DNA of 64,000 nucleotides from Acanthosoma haemorrhoidale. Lineage: Eukaryota > Arthropoda > Insecta > Hemiptera > Acanthosomatidae. Below the pieces are notes generated by a model, which was not told the DNA's origin, searched no databases, and was given only the letters and a program-made list of their open reading frames with translations. The DNA lies in assembly GCA_930367205.1 (NCBI GenBank), contig OV884009.1, positions 83,659,189-83,723,188 on the forward strand, in the 5' to 3' direction. The position numbers were made by a program, and so were the translations under genes. Below are positions 42,101-48,204 of the stretch, in pieces. Numbering within the stretch: the stretch's first letter is position 1; every line of letters starts with the position of its first letter.

Positions 42101-44892
42101 ATTTTTTTACCCCTTCTCCTAATCTGTTATCTATCTCTTTCTGTTTCTTCTCCCCCTCTATTATTATAATTTATTTTTGAAAATTTAATGTTTTTCAAGA
42201 AAAACAGTTATTTTTGTGTGGCGGGCTCTTACAGTTCAGTTCGACTCAATTAACTGCTGATGTGGTGAAACAATTGTCTAAGCTACTGCCCCTAGAAGCT
42301 ATACTAATAAAAACTAGTTTCTATACTGATGTAGCTATTGTTACAATAAAATATTATTATAAATTATCTGTGTAACAGGATTAGCATTTATTGAAATCAA
42401 TGCAATCGCAAGTCCTCAGGTGTCTTTACCAAGCACTTACCATGTACTGTTCTTATCTGACTAGTTAAGTCGCGATTCACCTCCGTTTGAGCTCATTAGT
42501 TTAACGTTGGTAATTGTGTACTTGGGTGGTTGGTCTCCACAAACTACTAATATAAAATAGCAGCATATAATACTCCGATTCTGATGAACGGTGCGACAGA
42601 CAAATGACTCTTTTCGGTCTACGGGTCACATCCAACTCATATCCGAAACTTACCCAAATCCTCGAGGACGCCGTTCCTCTGTCTCTTCGATCTTCAACTG
42701 TACTAGCAACTTAATACATGGCACATGGGGCGTCATTCCATGTCAAATCAACCAATGGTCTGTAATTTGAAGTCTCGAAAATCAATGATTTTTCTTAAAT
42801 ATGTACAAATCATTTTCAGATTTTTGTCATTTTTAGTTTTTGAGTTATAAATTTTTAAAATCCAAAAGCTTATAGCTCCAAACCTATTTACCCTAGAAAG
42901 CTTGAAATAATGTCATTATTTAAAAGATTTCAATGGCCTTAATTTGATATGGTGCCTAGCTTTACCAATCCAACTTTAAGGTTTCCAAAATGTTATTTTT
43001 TAAAAACACAAAAACAAAATTTGAAATTTTCTTGAAAAATAATATATGTTGCATGTACATGTTATTATATTATGTGGGTCAAATTTCATTGTGTATTTTT
43101 GTCTTTTATTATTGGTTGATTTGGTGTGGACCAGTTATGGAATGACCATACCATAATACCAATTCGTACGTTGTGACTGACCACATGAGCGTTTCATACA
43201 GCCTTATCTTAGTTGCCAGCTTAGTAATTTACTTATATTACTAGGTACGTGCTCTTTTAACACTGTTCTCATGTGTAGCTCTTTGTCCCAATCCAAGGAC
43301 TCATTTATCTTTGAGCCCGTATAATGGAGCGCAGGAAACTAACAATTATTAATAATAATTAGTTGTGATGTGTGATCCGAGTGTATCAGTAATTATTACC
43401 AGAGAGGCCACCAAAAGTACCAAAATGTGGCAGTAGTCAAATTTGATATTACCTATTCGTGGTCTACCTCGAAACTCGATAGAGATAGCTCAGCGTATAT
43501 AGTCTCGCATCCATTTATATTATTTTACAAATTAATTAACAATTTGATCATTCCAAACTGCCAATAAAATTTGATGCATGAACGCTGCAGTATATAAATA
43601 TAAATTTATTATATTTACGATTTATATAACAACAAATATAACATCAGTCATACTTTATTAAACAATTGATAAGTCACTGTAAGAAAATGAAAATTAATAA
43701 ATTGGAGTTATTAAAACAAACATCTTGACATCCCTATTTTTATTATTAATAAAATAAATAGTAAAAACTGAAAACAAATACGTTATTACTATTGAAACCA
43801 TCATAATAAATACGTACTTAATACTGGTCCAGACTTCTTCTCCAAACTTCTTTAAGACAAGCAGCTCTAGAGCGTAGTTTACAAAGCCGTACTAAAAAAA
43901 CAACAAGAAAAACGCTGATAACTACAGTTCATGTCAACGATTCATTTTTACAAATTCTATATACAGATGACTTTTTAAAAATAATTTCAATTTCTAATAT
44001 TATAAACATTTAAAGCACCAATTTAGCAATAGTCGACAAAGCTGATATTTTTTTTATTGTTTATATTATGTGGGCGATAATTTATCTGTTACCCTATGTT
44101 TTATAGTATATGTATACTGTTATTATTCTATATGTTAAGTTTTACTTGTCTCCGTCCAGCGCCGGTTTTAGTCGAGAAACAGGAGGGGTACCACTAGCTA
44201 ACAGTGGACAAAAAGGCTCCGGATAAGGTGGGATCCAGGAAATATCAATAATGATTATTAATAATAACAAGTATTAATAATTAATATCCAGACATTTTTA
44301 GGGGCAAGATGAGGCCCGGAGAAAATGACGCAGAGGGTGGATGATCAGCATAAACCCTTATCATTTCTGGCAACGGGGGTTCCCAAGTGGACGAAATGAT
44401 CTTATTATTTACCGATGGGGTAGTGATAAAACTGAGGAATTGATATGGCCAGTGTCCCGCTCCAAATTACAATATCTCCCCTAACACGGCGAAGAGTCAG
44501 GTACAGCCAAGGGGAAACCTCAGATTTATTTAATGGTCCCGTCCAGTAATTAACAAAACAAAAAAAATTGCTTTACTTATGCGAAATAATTGCAGCTGAG
44601 TGTGAACAAGAAGTAAAAAAAAAAATACATATATTAATAGTGATTATTGCTCACACATAAGATTTTGATCATAATTGTAAAAATATTAACAGAAATCAAA
44701 TCGCAATTTTTATTGTGGATGCAACACATTAAATTTGATCCTTATATTCAGATTAACTTTGAGGTAGGTTTTTCAGCCAGTCACTATAATACACCACTTT
44801 CAGAAATTTATAATATAGATCAGATTAGTTTGAATTCCACTGTTTCATACAAACAATTACTTTTCCAGATTCTAATTGTAAGTTTTAATGAT

Positions 44893-44928
<36 letters not shown>

Positions 44929-46119
44929 CGTATATTACTGAAGATATTAAAAATAAACTAACTTTGTATTTCTTTGTTGCTATGAACTAAAACTTAACCG
45001 GCACTAAAAACTTATCCCCACTACTATAACCGTAGCTATATTTAGCTGCAGGTTGCATTATAAAATTAAGATATTGATTGCAGGCTATGGATTGGTGCAG
45101 GCTTACCATAACAACGCACACAGAATGGTGGGGGGGGGGTAAACTGTTGCACCATCCGTGCAACCATTTATTTACATCGACATGAAAACACTTTTAAGAA
45201 AATTTCTTCATAATTTCAATTACCAATATATATAAAATGGATGCCGCAACTATTAGATATAATAATTATGTGTTATAATAACTTTTATAGGATAATAAAT
45301 ACATCTTTATGAATGACAACTAAACTAAAAAGTTACTTTCATTGAATTTCAGATTCCATAAGCAATTCAGTTCAATTTATTATTCACTTATGAAAATATA
45401 TTCAATAAATTAATTTATAAGTTGTCATAATATGAACAATTTTATTTTTATAACATAATTCATCATCCTTTCAATAATATGTAATGCCAAAATGTTACCT
45501 CTGAGAAAAATATAAATTGCTTACATTTAAAATCGAACTGTCATTTCGCAGCCAAATAAACAAATATACCTGAAGAACACGAAACATAAGTGTAAGCAAA
45601 TAAAATCCACATATTCTTGGTGAAAAGTGATCATTCAAAACTCTCAATTTGGCTTGTCACTTCACTCAAAATTAAATTGACATGTATGTTATGAAATGGT
45701 AATACAGGCTTATTGACAATATTATCTTTCAATTTATAAAGCTGCTTATTATATTATCTAGTATATATAATCAGGATTAAGTAGAAGATATCACAAAAAG
45801 AACGAGAGAATGAGAGAATGGGCTCAGGAGCCTTAACTAAAATAAGACATGAATAATAAAATCATAAAACAAAAAATGATGAATGTGTATATTTGTTCAT
45901 ACCACTATTTAGTAGTATAAGTCATTAACTGTACTTTTAAAAAGTTGAACTTCAGTTGCATGTAAATGTTTTATTTCACTTTCAATGCATTTATATAATT
46001 GAGTATTACTGAAGAATAAGACAAGGCAGCTCTCCTCACATTAAAAAAATAATAAAGAAGAGATGATTAATGAATGATCTCATATAATTGACAGGGGATA
46101 AAAGAGAATTACTGACCAT
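8948..46119 (-). CDS. Gycbeta100B: Soluble guanylate cyclase beta-1 subunit, N-terminal six exons (partial gene)
   Basis: Spliced minus-strand gene. Joining six exons gives a continuous frame of about 202 residues: M, then [92 protein letters not shown] and [11 protein letters not shown]. This is the HNOB (heme/NO-binding) domain of the beta subunit of the heterodimeric NO receptor that makes cGMP from GTP in the cytosol. Numbering from the exon 1 ATG puts the His of ALHDHL at residue 105, the known proximal heme ligand, and the heme-propionate motif YxSxR is present as YYSDR (Y134, S136, R138). The five junctions all have GT/AG boundaries and preserve frame. The HNOBA/PAS, coiled-coil and cyclase domains are absent and should lie left of the window. 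The histidine and beta-type sequence argue against an alpha subunit or the atypical Gyc-88E class. Insect Gyc-beta-100B is the best match from family knowledge. Confidence 0.95.
9985..10190 (+). repeat. Unnamed repeat family, copy a
   Basis: Shares TTCCCAGTGAA(A/G)AT(T/C)CC, then GGCTTCTGGGG and (T/C)AGTCTG(G/T)CTCTTTCC with the complement of 35.0-35.24 kb. Translated, this copy gives [15 protein letters not shown] then, after a frameshift, [15 protein letters not shown]. That parallels [11 protein letters not shown]...[17 protein letters not shown] of the 35.1-kb copy. Frameshift and stop make it non-functional as a gene. Confidence 0.6.
10200..11555. other. No gene seen, cyclase intron 5
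   Basis: AT-rich intronic sequence; 10290-10470 is GC-richer and may be a continuation of the unnamed repeat, without an open frame. Confidence 0.4.
11560..12718 (-). pseudogene. Jockey-like LINE reverse transcriptase relic, 5'-truncated
   Basis: The minus-strand frame from 12718 to about 11850 (289 residues) is a non-LTR reverse transcriptase. It shows [20 protein letters not shown] (motif 1-2 region), [17 protein letters not shown] (motif A), [16 protein letters not shown] (motif B), [10 protein letters not shown] (motif C) and [11 protein letters not shown] (motif D/E). A frameshift near 11860 leads to the thumb ([20 protein letters not shown], then VLRPALMYG) at 11867-11655. After a stop, [14 protein letters not shown] follows to about 11580. 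Motif A has Gly where the catalytic Asp of LDxSKAFD belongs (GGC at about 12347). There is no endonuclease domain and no upstream RT: the copy begins abruptly at 12720, the usual 5' truncation. Sense orientation relative to the cyclase, in intron 5. Confidence 0.9.
12720..15425. other. No gene seen, cyclase intron 5
   Basis: An unidentified GC-richer segment at 12720-13270; a segment at about 13775-13850 shared with 32.73 kb; a poly(A) tract at about 14427-14448. No coding motif. Confidence 0.4.
15426..15603 (-). pseudogene. Diverged single-copy RT C-terminal flank of the array
   Basis: The minus strand encodes [20 protein letters not shown] then [20 protein letters not shown] and continues as [17 protein letters not shown] beyond the monomer's end. 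It is a diverged sister of the monomers and runs into non-repeated sequence to the left (toward the 3' end of the parent LINE). Confidence 0.75.
15604..18140 (-). repeat. Tandem array of 14 monomers (181-182 bp) derived from a LINE reverse transcriptase
   Basis: CAAGCAAACTATCAATGAG recurs at 15605, 15787, 15968, 16150, 16332, 16514, 16695, 16876, 17058, 17239, 17421, 17602, 17783 and 17965, spaced 181 or 182 bp. On the minus strand each monomer encodes a piece of a jockey-like RT C terminus ([20 protein letters not shown], then [19 protein letters not shown]). Two main monomer types exist. Type A (182 bp) has CTTAGAAACTT...GAAGTTTGCTGATATTGG. Type B (181 bp) has CTTATAAACTT...GAAGTTAGCTGATGTCGG. 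The order from 16150 is A A B B A B A B B A. The type A monomers carry 63-residue open frames, an accident of the parent ORF. The array lies in cyclase intron 5. Confidence 0.97.
18141..18260 (-). pseudogene. Upstream flank of the parent LINE at the right edge of the array
   Basis: Reading minus from about 18200 into the last monomer gives [20 protein letters not shown], a continuous RT thumb segment. The monomers read [10 protein letters not shown], lacking the AYAAPCLGL stretch. So this edge keeps the ancestral sequence from which the repeated unit was cut. To the right (18260-18410) is moderately GC-rich sequence I cannot identify, ending in a T run. Confidence 0.6.
19780..20010 (+). repeat. 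Unnamed repeat family, copy b, with Pol II promoter-like start
   Basis: GATACTTCAAGTGAACACCG (19888-19907), CTCTCTCTCTGCA and GCTGCTCTACTCGAACCATG match the complement of 35.23-35.32 kb. The sequence upstream is the promoter described separately. After the ATG at 19947-19949 the two copies align only loosely. Plus orientation, antisense to the cyclase, in intron 5, about 0.9 kb from exon 5. Confidence 0.6.
19787..19880 (+). promoter_or_regulatory. Putative RNA polymerase II core promoter (CCAAT, TATA, initiator)
   Basis: Two ATTGG (inverted CCAAT) motifs at about 19787 and 19813, a TATA box (TATAAA at 19850-19855, preceded by another TATAAG at 19843) and an arthropod-type initiator TCAGTC at 19873-19878. 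The distance from the TATA start to the initiator A is 25 bp, the standard spacing. Downstream comes a roughly 70-nt leader and an ATG. It belongs to copy b of the unnamed repeat; in the 35.3-kb copy the TATA is lost. Confidence 0.5.
20027..20308 (-). other. Unrecognised 93-codon open frame
   Basis: Minus-strand frame beginning [20 protein letters not shown], rich in Lys/Arg, with [20 protein letters not shown] in the middle. The codon pattern and composition look more protein-like than most frames here, but no family is recognised. It follows the promoter-bearing repeat copy on the opposite strand. Probably a transposon fragment. Confidence 0.2.
20889..21041 (-). CDS. Gycbeta100B: sGC beta-1 exon 5 (residues 100-150, heme-ligand exon)
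   Basis: 153 nt, exactly 51 codons, phase 0 at both ends. Acceptor TTTTCAG, donor GTTAGT. It encodes [30 protein letters not shown] and [20 protein letters not shown]. It contains the proximal heme ligand His105 (the first H of LHDHL) and the YxSxR heme-propionate-binding motif (YYSDR). The loop between RCT and LILHYY is one residue shorter than in the mammalian beta-1 numbering I know, which shifts the motif to 134/136/138. Confidence 0.97.
21890..22740 (-). mobile_element. Jockey-like LINE 3' end, copy 2 (RT C terminus plus 3'UTR)
   Basis: The minus strand from about 22640 to 22196 encodes the end of a jockey-type reverse transcriptase: [20 protein letters not shown], then [12 protein letters not shown] and [15 protein letters not shown]. 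The 22411-22196 segment gives [20 protein letters not shown] then [19 protein letters not shown]. One internal stop lies between. The 3'UTR runs to about 21890 and ends in the family tail (GGCAATAAGTAATT region on plus). Best preserved of the four copies in this window and the reference for the others. Lies in cyclase intron 4, sense orientation. Confidence 0.85.
22745..24060. other. No gene seen, cyclase intron 4
   Basis: 22745-22960 is GC-richer than the rest, with a 67-codon minus frame of no recognised family. It abuts the broken upstream edge of LINE copy 2. The remainder is AT-rich. Confidence 0.4.
24061..24179 (-). CDS. Gycbeta100B: sGC beta-1 exon 4 (residues 60-99)
   Basis: 119 nt. 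Acceptor TTTTTCAG; donor GTATTT. It encodes [20 protein letters not shown] then [19 protein letters not shown]. The GKxFFEFCQxSGYD block and ATPRDFLQ are hallmark beta-subunit sequence around the heme pocket. It ends on a codon boundary (CAG). Confidence 0.95.
24180..27479. other. Cyclase intron 3, no gene seen
   Basis: 3.3 kb of AT-rich sequence between exons 4 and 3. No transposon family recognised and no open frame with protein-like composition. Confidence 0.5.
27480..27580 (-). CDS. Gycbeta100B: sGC beta-1 exon 3 (residues 26-60)
   Basis: 101 nt. Acceptor TTGACAG; donor GTGAGT, a strong consensus. It encodes [19 protein letters not shown] then [14 protein letters not shown], the highly conserved FLVRxIYDD segment of the HNOB domain. 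It begins with one base finishing a split Lys codon and ends with the G of a split Glu codon, so both neighbours join in frame. Confidence 0.95.
28449..29595. mobile_element. Inverted-repeat-flanked element (about 130-bp arms)
   Basis: The left arm 28449-28580 and right arm 29462-29595 are near-perfect reverse complements (for example CACAACCGTT / AACGGTTGTG, AAGTCATTAAAAGTGTCAGTG, TCGGGGTGAAGACATAATTAA). Inside, 28761-28815 and 29405-29460 are direct repeats of TTTTTAGCTATTTCT(G/C)TGATC and the following GGTTCAATAGATAAAATGGAG. The middle (28820-29400) has a GC-richer stretch with no ORF. Looks like a fold-back type element or two neighbouring copies of one repeat in opposite orientation. Confidence 0.7.
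29765..30245 (-). mobile_element. Jockey-like LINE 3'UTR fragment, copy 3
   Basis: Homologous to the copies at 1.8 and 21.9 kb over the whole 3'UTR: the tail ATGATGAAATTACAATCTGC at about 29772, CCAAGTCCACATGGTTGT at 29905, TCACCGGATACGAGCCAG at 29990, GTCTCCGAGGAGGATTATAG at 30130, and ATTTCATGAATTTGGAAGGG at 30212. The homology stops at about 30240, in the last RT codons, so the copy is almost all UTR. Sense orientation in cyclase intron 2. Confidence 0.8.
30905..31585 (+). pseudogene. hAT-type transposase relic (ZMYM1-like, DUF4371 family)
   Basis: Plus-strand protein fragments in shifting frames match the order of a ZMYM1/TTF-type hAT transposase. At 30913-31050: [20 protein letters not shown] then [14 protein letters not shown]. 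At about 31060-31170: [18 protein letters not shown] followed by CLNLCLSD. At 31190-31585: [14 protein letters not shown], then [15 protein letters not shown] and [20 protein letters not shown]. Stops and frameshifts (about 31070, 31138 and 31195) break it. The N-terminal zinc finger and the C-terminal dimerisation end are missing. It is antisense to the cyclase gene, in intron 2. Family assignment is from remembered motifs. Confidence 0.75.
31770..31815 (+). mobile_element. Short LINE tail fragment (3'UTR end only)
   Basis: TATTGCCAAATGAGGCAGAT and the following TGTAATTTTATCAT closely match the complement of the 3' tail of the jockey-like copy at 29.77 kb, here in plus orientation just after the hAT relic. 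Only about 45 bp. Confidence 0.45.
32941..33779 (+). mobile_element. Internally deleted mariner-like element (DD41D/rosa-like)
   Basis: About 0.84 kb bounded by imperfect terminal inverted repeats: AGGGTGTCCCAAAATTTACG at the left and its near complement ending at 33779, each next to TA. Inside, the plus strand starts a transposase at 33053 ([20 protein letters not shown], then a stop at about 33151). It continues in another frame with [16 protein letters not shown], then jumps at about 33280 to the C-terminal catalytic half (FQQDGATCH, then [17 protein letters not shown]). The second and third catalytic Asp are 41 residues apart by my count, as in the DD41D group. The region with the first Asp has been deleted. 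This is a non-autonomous relic. Confidence 0.85.
33790..34995. other. No gene seen, cyclase intron 2
   Basis: AT-rich; nothing recognisable between the DD41D-type relic and the unnamed repeat. Confidence 0.4.
35000..35330 (-). repeat. Unnamed repeat family, copy c
   Basis: Minus-strand copy that spans parts of both other copies: the leader region (complement matching 19.88-19.95 kb) and the downstream region (matching 10.0-10.19 kb). The homology with the 10-kb copy continues past the ORF stop codon for about 60 bp (CCAGT...AGTCTG(T/G)CTCTTTCCG). That favours a transposable element, possibly an LTR or its leader, over a plain host gene. Confidence 0.6.
35088..35240 (-). CDS. 50-residue ORF with signal-like N terminus in the unnamed repeat
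   Basis: ATG at 35240-35238, stop TAG at 35090-35088. The N terminus [13 protein letters not shown] is hydrophobic and ends in small residues, like a signal peptide. The rest ([20 protein letters not shown], then [17 protein letters not shown]) has three Cys. A related but frameshifted reading exists at 10.0-10.2 kb. I do not recognise the product. It may be a small secreted peptide gene, a leader ORF of a transposable element, or chance. Homology extending beyond the stop weakens the coding case. Confidence 0.25.
   Translation of the reverse strand: MTFLFITFALPASTVFPVKIPCFCPLNYNILRRHLFHGDDGFWGPTKCTQ
37870..38139 (+). other. Unrecognised 89-codon open frame
   Basis: Plus-strand frame opening with a TTG at 37870 (first ATG 37918). 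It reads [20 protein letters not shown] then [22 protein letters not shown] content is higher than the surroundings, hinting at coding or transposon origin. No similarity recognised, and no splice or promoter context. Confidence 0.15.
39320..39650 (+). other. Unrecognised overlapping open frames
   Basis: Two plus-strand frames overlap. 39328-39591 ([20 protein letters not shown]) runs into a second one reading [20 protein letters not shown] then [10 protein letters not shown] (about 39450-39540). The CxxC...C spacing is reminiscent of the cysteine-containing C-terminal tail of some LINE ORF2 proteins. Too little for a family call. Confidence 0.2.
42728..43150. mobile_element. MITE-like element with terminal inverted repeats
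   Basis: The left end GTCATTCCATGTCAAATCAA (42733 onward) is mirrored by the right end, whose complement reads GGTCATTCCATAACTGGTCC then ACACCAAATCAACCAAT. Both share GTCATTCCA and AAATCAACCAAT, with about 10 extra bases between them at the right. The interior (about 350 bp) is AT-rich with no ORF. Similar GTCATTCCA...AAATCAACC termini are, from memory, widespread in arthropod genomes. Lies in cyclase intron 2, about 0.7 kb from exon 2. Confidence 0.55.
43818..43891 (-). CDS. Gycbeta100B: sGC beta-1 exon 2 (residues 2-25)
   Basis: 74 nt. The acceptor is a T-rich tract ending TTTTTTTAG, just before TAC (Tyr2). It encodes [19 protein letters not shown] then VWTSI, the first helix of the HNOB domain. 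The donor is GTACGT after the second base of a Lys codon (AA|A), completed by the first base of exon 3 to give I-K-K-K-A. It is separated from exon 1 by about 2.2 kb and from exon 3 by about 16.2 kb. Confidence 0.93.
43892..46116. other. Cyclase intron 1
   Basis: 2.2 kb, donor GTCAGT (minus, 46116-46111) and acceptor TTTTTTTAG (43892). Includes a TA-rich microsatellite (44892-44930) and a run of G at about 45131. No gene seen. Confidence 0.5.
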
Positions 46120-46300
46120 CCTTGATGGTGCTGATGCCGGCGCTGGGTAGACTACACTGCGGGCAGGTCGGTCGTGCGTGCTAATCGCTCCTAGCTGGCG
46201 CAGGCGCTTCGTACGTATTGATTGAACCCATGCCCCCCAGCAACAATACCCCCACCCCCGCCTTCGGTTAATTTTAGCCGCTTCTTTTTTAAATTTGCGC
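46117..46300 (-). CDS. Gycbeta100B: sGC beta-1 exon 1: 5'UTR ending in the start ATG (46117-46119)
   Basis: Exon 2 starts directly with the Tyr codon of YGFVNYAL after a splice acceptor, so the initiator Met must sit at the end of an upstream exon. On the minus strand, ATG at 46119-46117 is immediately followed by GTCAGT, a good donor. It lies at the end of a conspicuously GC-rich island (about 46120-46280) in AT-rich surroundings, as expected for a 5'UTR or promoter. With this Met as residue 1, the heme histidine falls exactly at 105. The 5' end of the exon (about 46300) is arbitrary; no TATA box is obvious. Another ATG followed by GT at about 46550 is possible but has a poorer context. Confidence 0.6.
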
Positions 46301-46890
46301 CCCCATAAAACTAAAGTAATATTATAGTTATAAAAGGATAACATAAAGAAGAGAGATTACTCTTTTCAGTGAAACTTTTTTTTCTTTTATGAATGAAATT
46401 TAAAACAAAATTAATATCAGTCTGTATAACTTATCCTTGTTGTTCCGTAATAATCTTCTTAGCATGATATTGGTATTTTTACTACACAATAATATTTGAA
46501 ATAGTCTCATAACAGCATCTGGTGTTTTTACATTACTCTACAGTCTAGCCGATACCATTAAAAAACACAATTATAACTAATAAAAATTTTCATTTAATGT
46601 ATAACATAAAAGATTAAGAAAATAAAAATTAAATCAACTCTAAACACTGTTGATGTGTTAGGTAATGTTACAGCTGATGTTAACTAGCATTATAGTGCCA
46701 AGAGAAACCAGTCCTATATCAACCGATTTCCGATATCCTGGCGATTCAGGATGATATTGTCGGGATTTCAAAACTCTAAAGAAAGGAGAGATGGTAGCAG
46801 TAATAGAATTCCAAAGGTTGTAGGTGTAAATGAGGAGGAAGCTGCATTATTGGTTTCAAATTAAATAAATTACATACGTATGAAGGTGTT

Positions 46891-47600
46891 TGTAGCGACC
46901 GCGACATAAGATAAATCACCCTATACTCTATTGCATATATATTGTAAGCAAAAGTAAAATAACATGAACTAAATGTATTATAAAAAAATGTAAATCATTG
47001 TAAAAGTGTTAAGCAATAAAAGGCGGAAGCCAACTAAGTCATAAACATGAAAGGGTCACCAGCTAGCAGTCATAAACAGTCATAAACATGAAAGGGTCAC
47101 CAGCTGGCAGTCATAAACAGTCCTTTAGGGGGGGGGGCCTCTCTACCTCCACGGGGGCGAGGGGTCGGGTAATTAAGCGTGGGTACAGCACCACAGGTGT
47201 CCACAGCCCCCAACCCGGATTAGACCCTCGCAGCCTCCCAGCAGAAAGTAGAGAGGGTACTTAAGGCAGAGCTACTGGACCTGTTAGTCAGTCTCTCGCC
47301 AGTCTCTTAGTCTCCTCTCCAGTCTCCTCGCGAGGCTATCGCAACTCTCCCGTGGCCTTTACTCGTGACGCTTGCTTGGTTTCCACTCGAACTCTGAAAA
47401 CTTGACTAATTCTTTATGAAACCTCTGTACCTCTTCTCTTGAACATAGTGCATTGTCGGGGCACATACCTATCATAAATGGAGTCAGATAGTAACACCAT
47501 CATGGAACGATTGTCAATGTTATAAACTCGAACAATCCGCACTTGTCACCAGGGCTAGGGTGATCAGGCACCTCCCTAGTGACGACCCGACAGTGTTAAA
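46891..47600 (+). mobile_element. Putative LTR of a retrotransposon (solo or truncated)
   Basis: Starts TGTAGCGACCGCGACATAAG. Contains AATAAA at about 47015, a TATA-like ACTTAAGGC (47259-47267), and an initiator TCAGTC (47288-47293) about 28 bp downstream. It then runs through a GC-rich CT-repeat leader and ends near CTAGTGACGACCCGACAGTG, which resembles LTR-end and primer-binding sequence of gypsy/BEL elements. No adjoining gag-pol is visible. The boundaries are uncertain and no second LTR was found to prove it. Confidence 0.4.
47037..47118 (+). repeat. Tandem duplication of a 41-bp unit
   Basis: AGTCATAAACATGAAAGGGT and the following CACCAGCTAGCAGTCATAAAC occur twice in a row (47037-47077, 47078-47118) with one difference (GCTAGC/GCTGGC). 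Each unit itself repeats AGTCATAAAC at both ends, suggesting slippage. Lies inside the putative LTR, just before a run of about ten G. Confidence 0.9.
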
Positions 47601-47699
47601 GTAATTATTGTTTAATAAAGGTCATAAAAAGGTGTCACCATTTGGTGCAAGTGAAAAGCTTAAGGTGTGAAACGGAAATCTAGAAATTTTGAAGACAAA

Positions 47700-48200
47700 T
47701 CTATTTTAGTATTTCTTTGAGATCCCATTACAAGCACCCCAACATGCTGCATTAGTCAAATTGTGGAAACAGGTGGCTTCTAATGAAAGGAGATGATTGA
47801 ATTGTTTCAAGATGGAAATGGGAGGTTGGATTATTTGTAATACATGGCCTTTCCATGCAAAAGATTTTTCTAGGTTTTTTTTCCAAGGCCTTTTTTTAAT
47901 TTTGGATAAAAAAAAAGGAATGTTCGGTAATGTCAAATGCTTTTTTAAAACCGATGATAGTGGCTGATGATAGTATTCGTTTCTGGCAAAGTGAAATTCA
48001 TTGGTTATATTGATTATGCCAGATTTATTGGAATAACCAGGACGGAAGCCTGATTACACATGGTTGAGGCTGTTTGCTGTGAATTTGGGGATTTGTGACT
48101 GTACTAAGATTACTTACGGGTTTCGATAGAAAGGGACTGAGATGGGGCAATATTCATTGAGAATAGTTAAGTGAATTTATTCAAAGTATTTTGAGAGTGC
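47700..48200 (-). pseudogene. Decayed LINE reverse transcriptase fragment
   Basis: In shifting minus-strand frames: YCPISVPF (about 48150), SGFRPGYSNKSGIINITNEF (about 48060-48000, an RT QxGFRxxxST-like block), then GFKKAFDITEHS (about 47955-47920, motif A xxxKAFDxxxH). Stops and frameshifts throughout; the YADD region was not found. The family differs from the jockey copies, perhaps CR1/L2/RTE-like. Confidence 0.5.
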
Positions 48201-48204
48201 ATGA

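Larger units (their letters stand above)
35370..42725. other. No clear gene, cyclase intron 2
   Basis: AT-rich apart from the two unrecognised frames listed at 37.9 and 39.3 kb. Runs of ten or more G or C at about 35434 and 41521. A short block (CAGTTATTT...GTGGCGGG) is shared between about 41115 and 42205. Confidence 0.4.

Noticed and set aside
41100..42230. CAGTTATTT...GTGGCGGG block seen twice, considered as LTR starts
   Set aside because: The match is under about 30 bp and does not extend; no matching ends or coding sequence between.
44647..44961. 104-codon plus-strand frame
   Set aside because: Runs into a TATATA microsatellite, hydrophobic AT-driven composition, and lies in cyclase intron 1 with no support.
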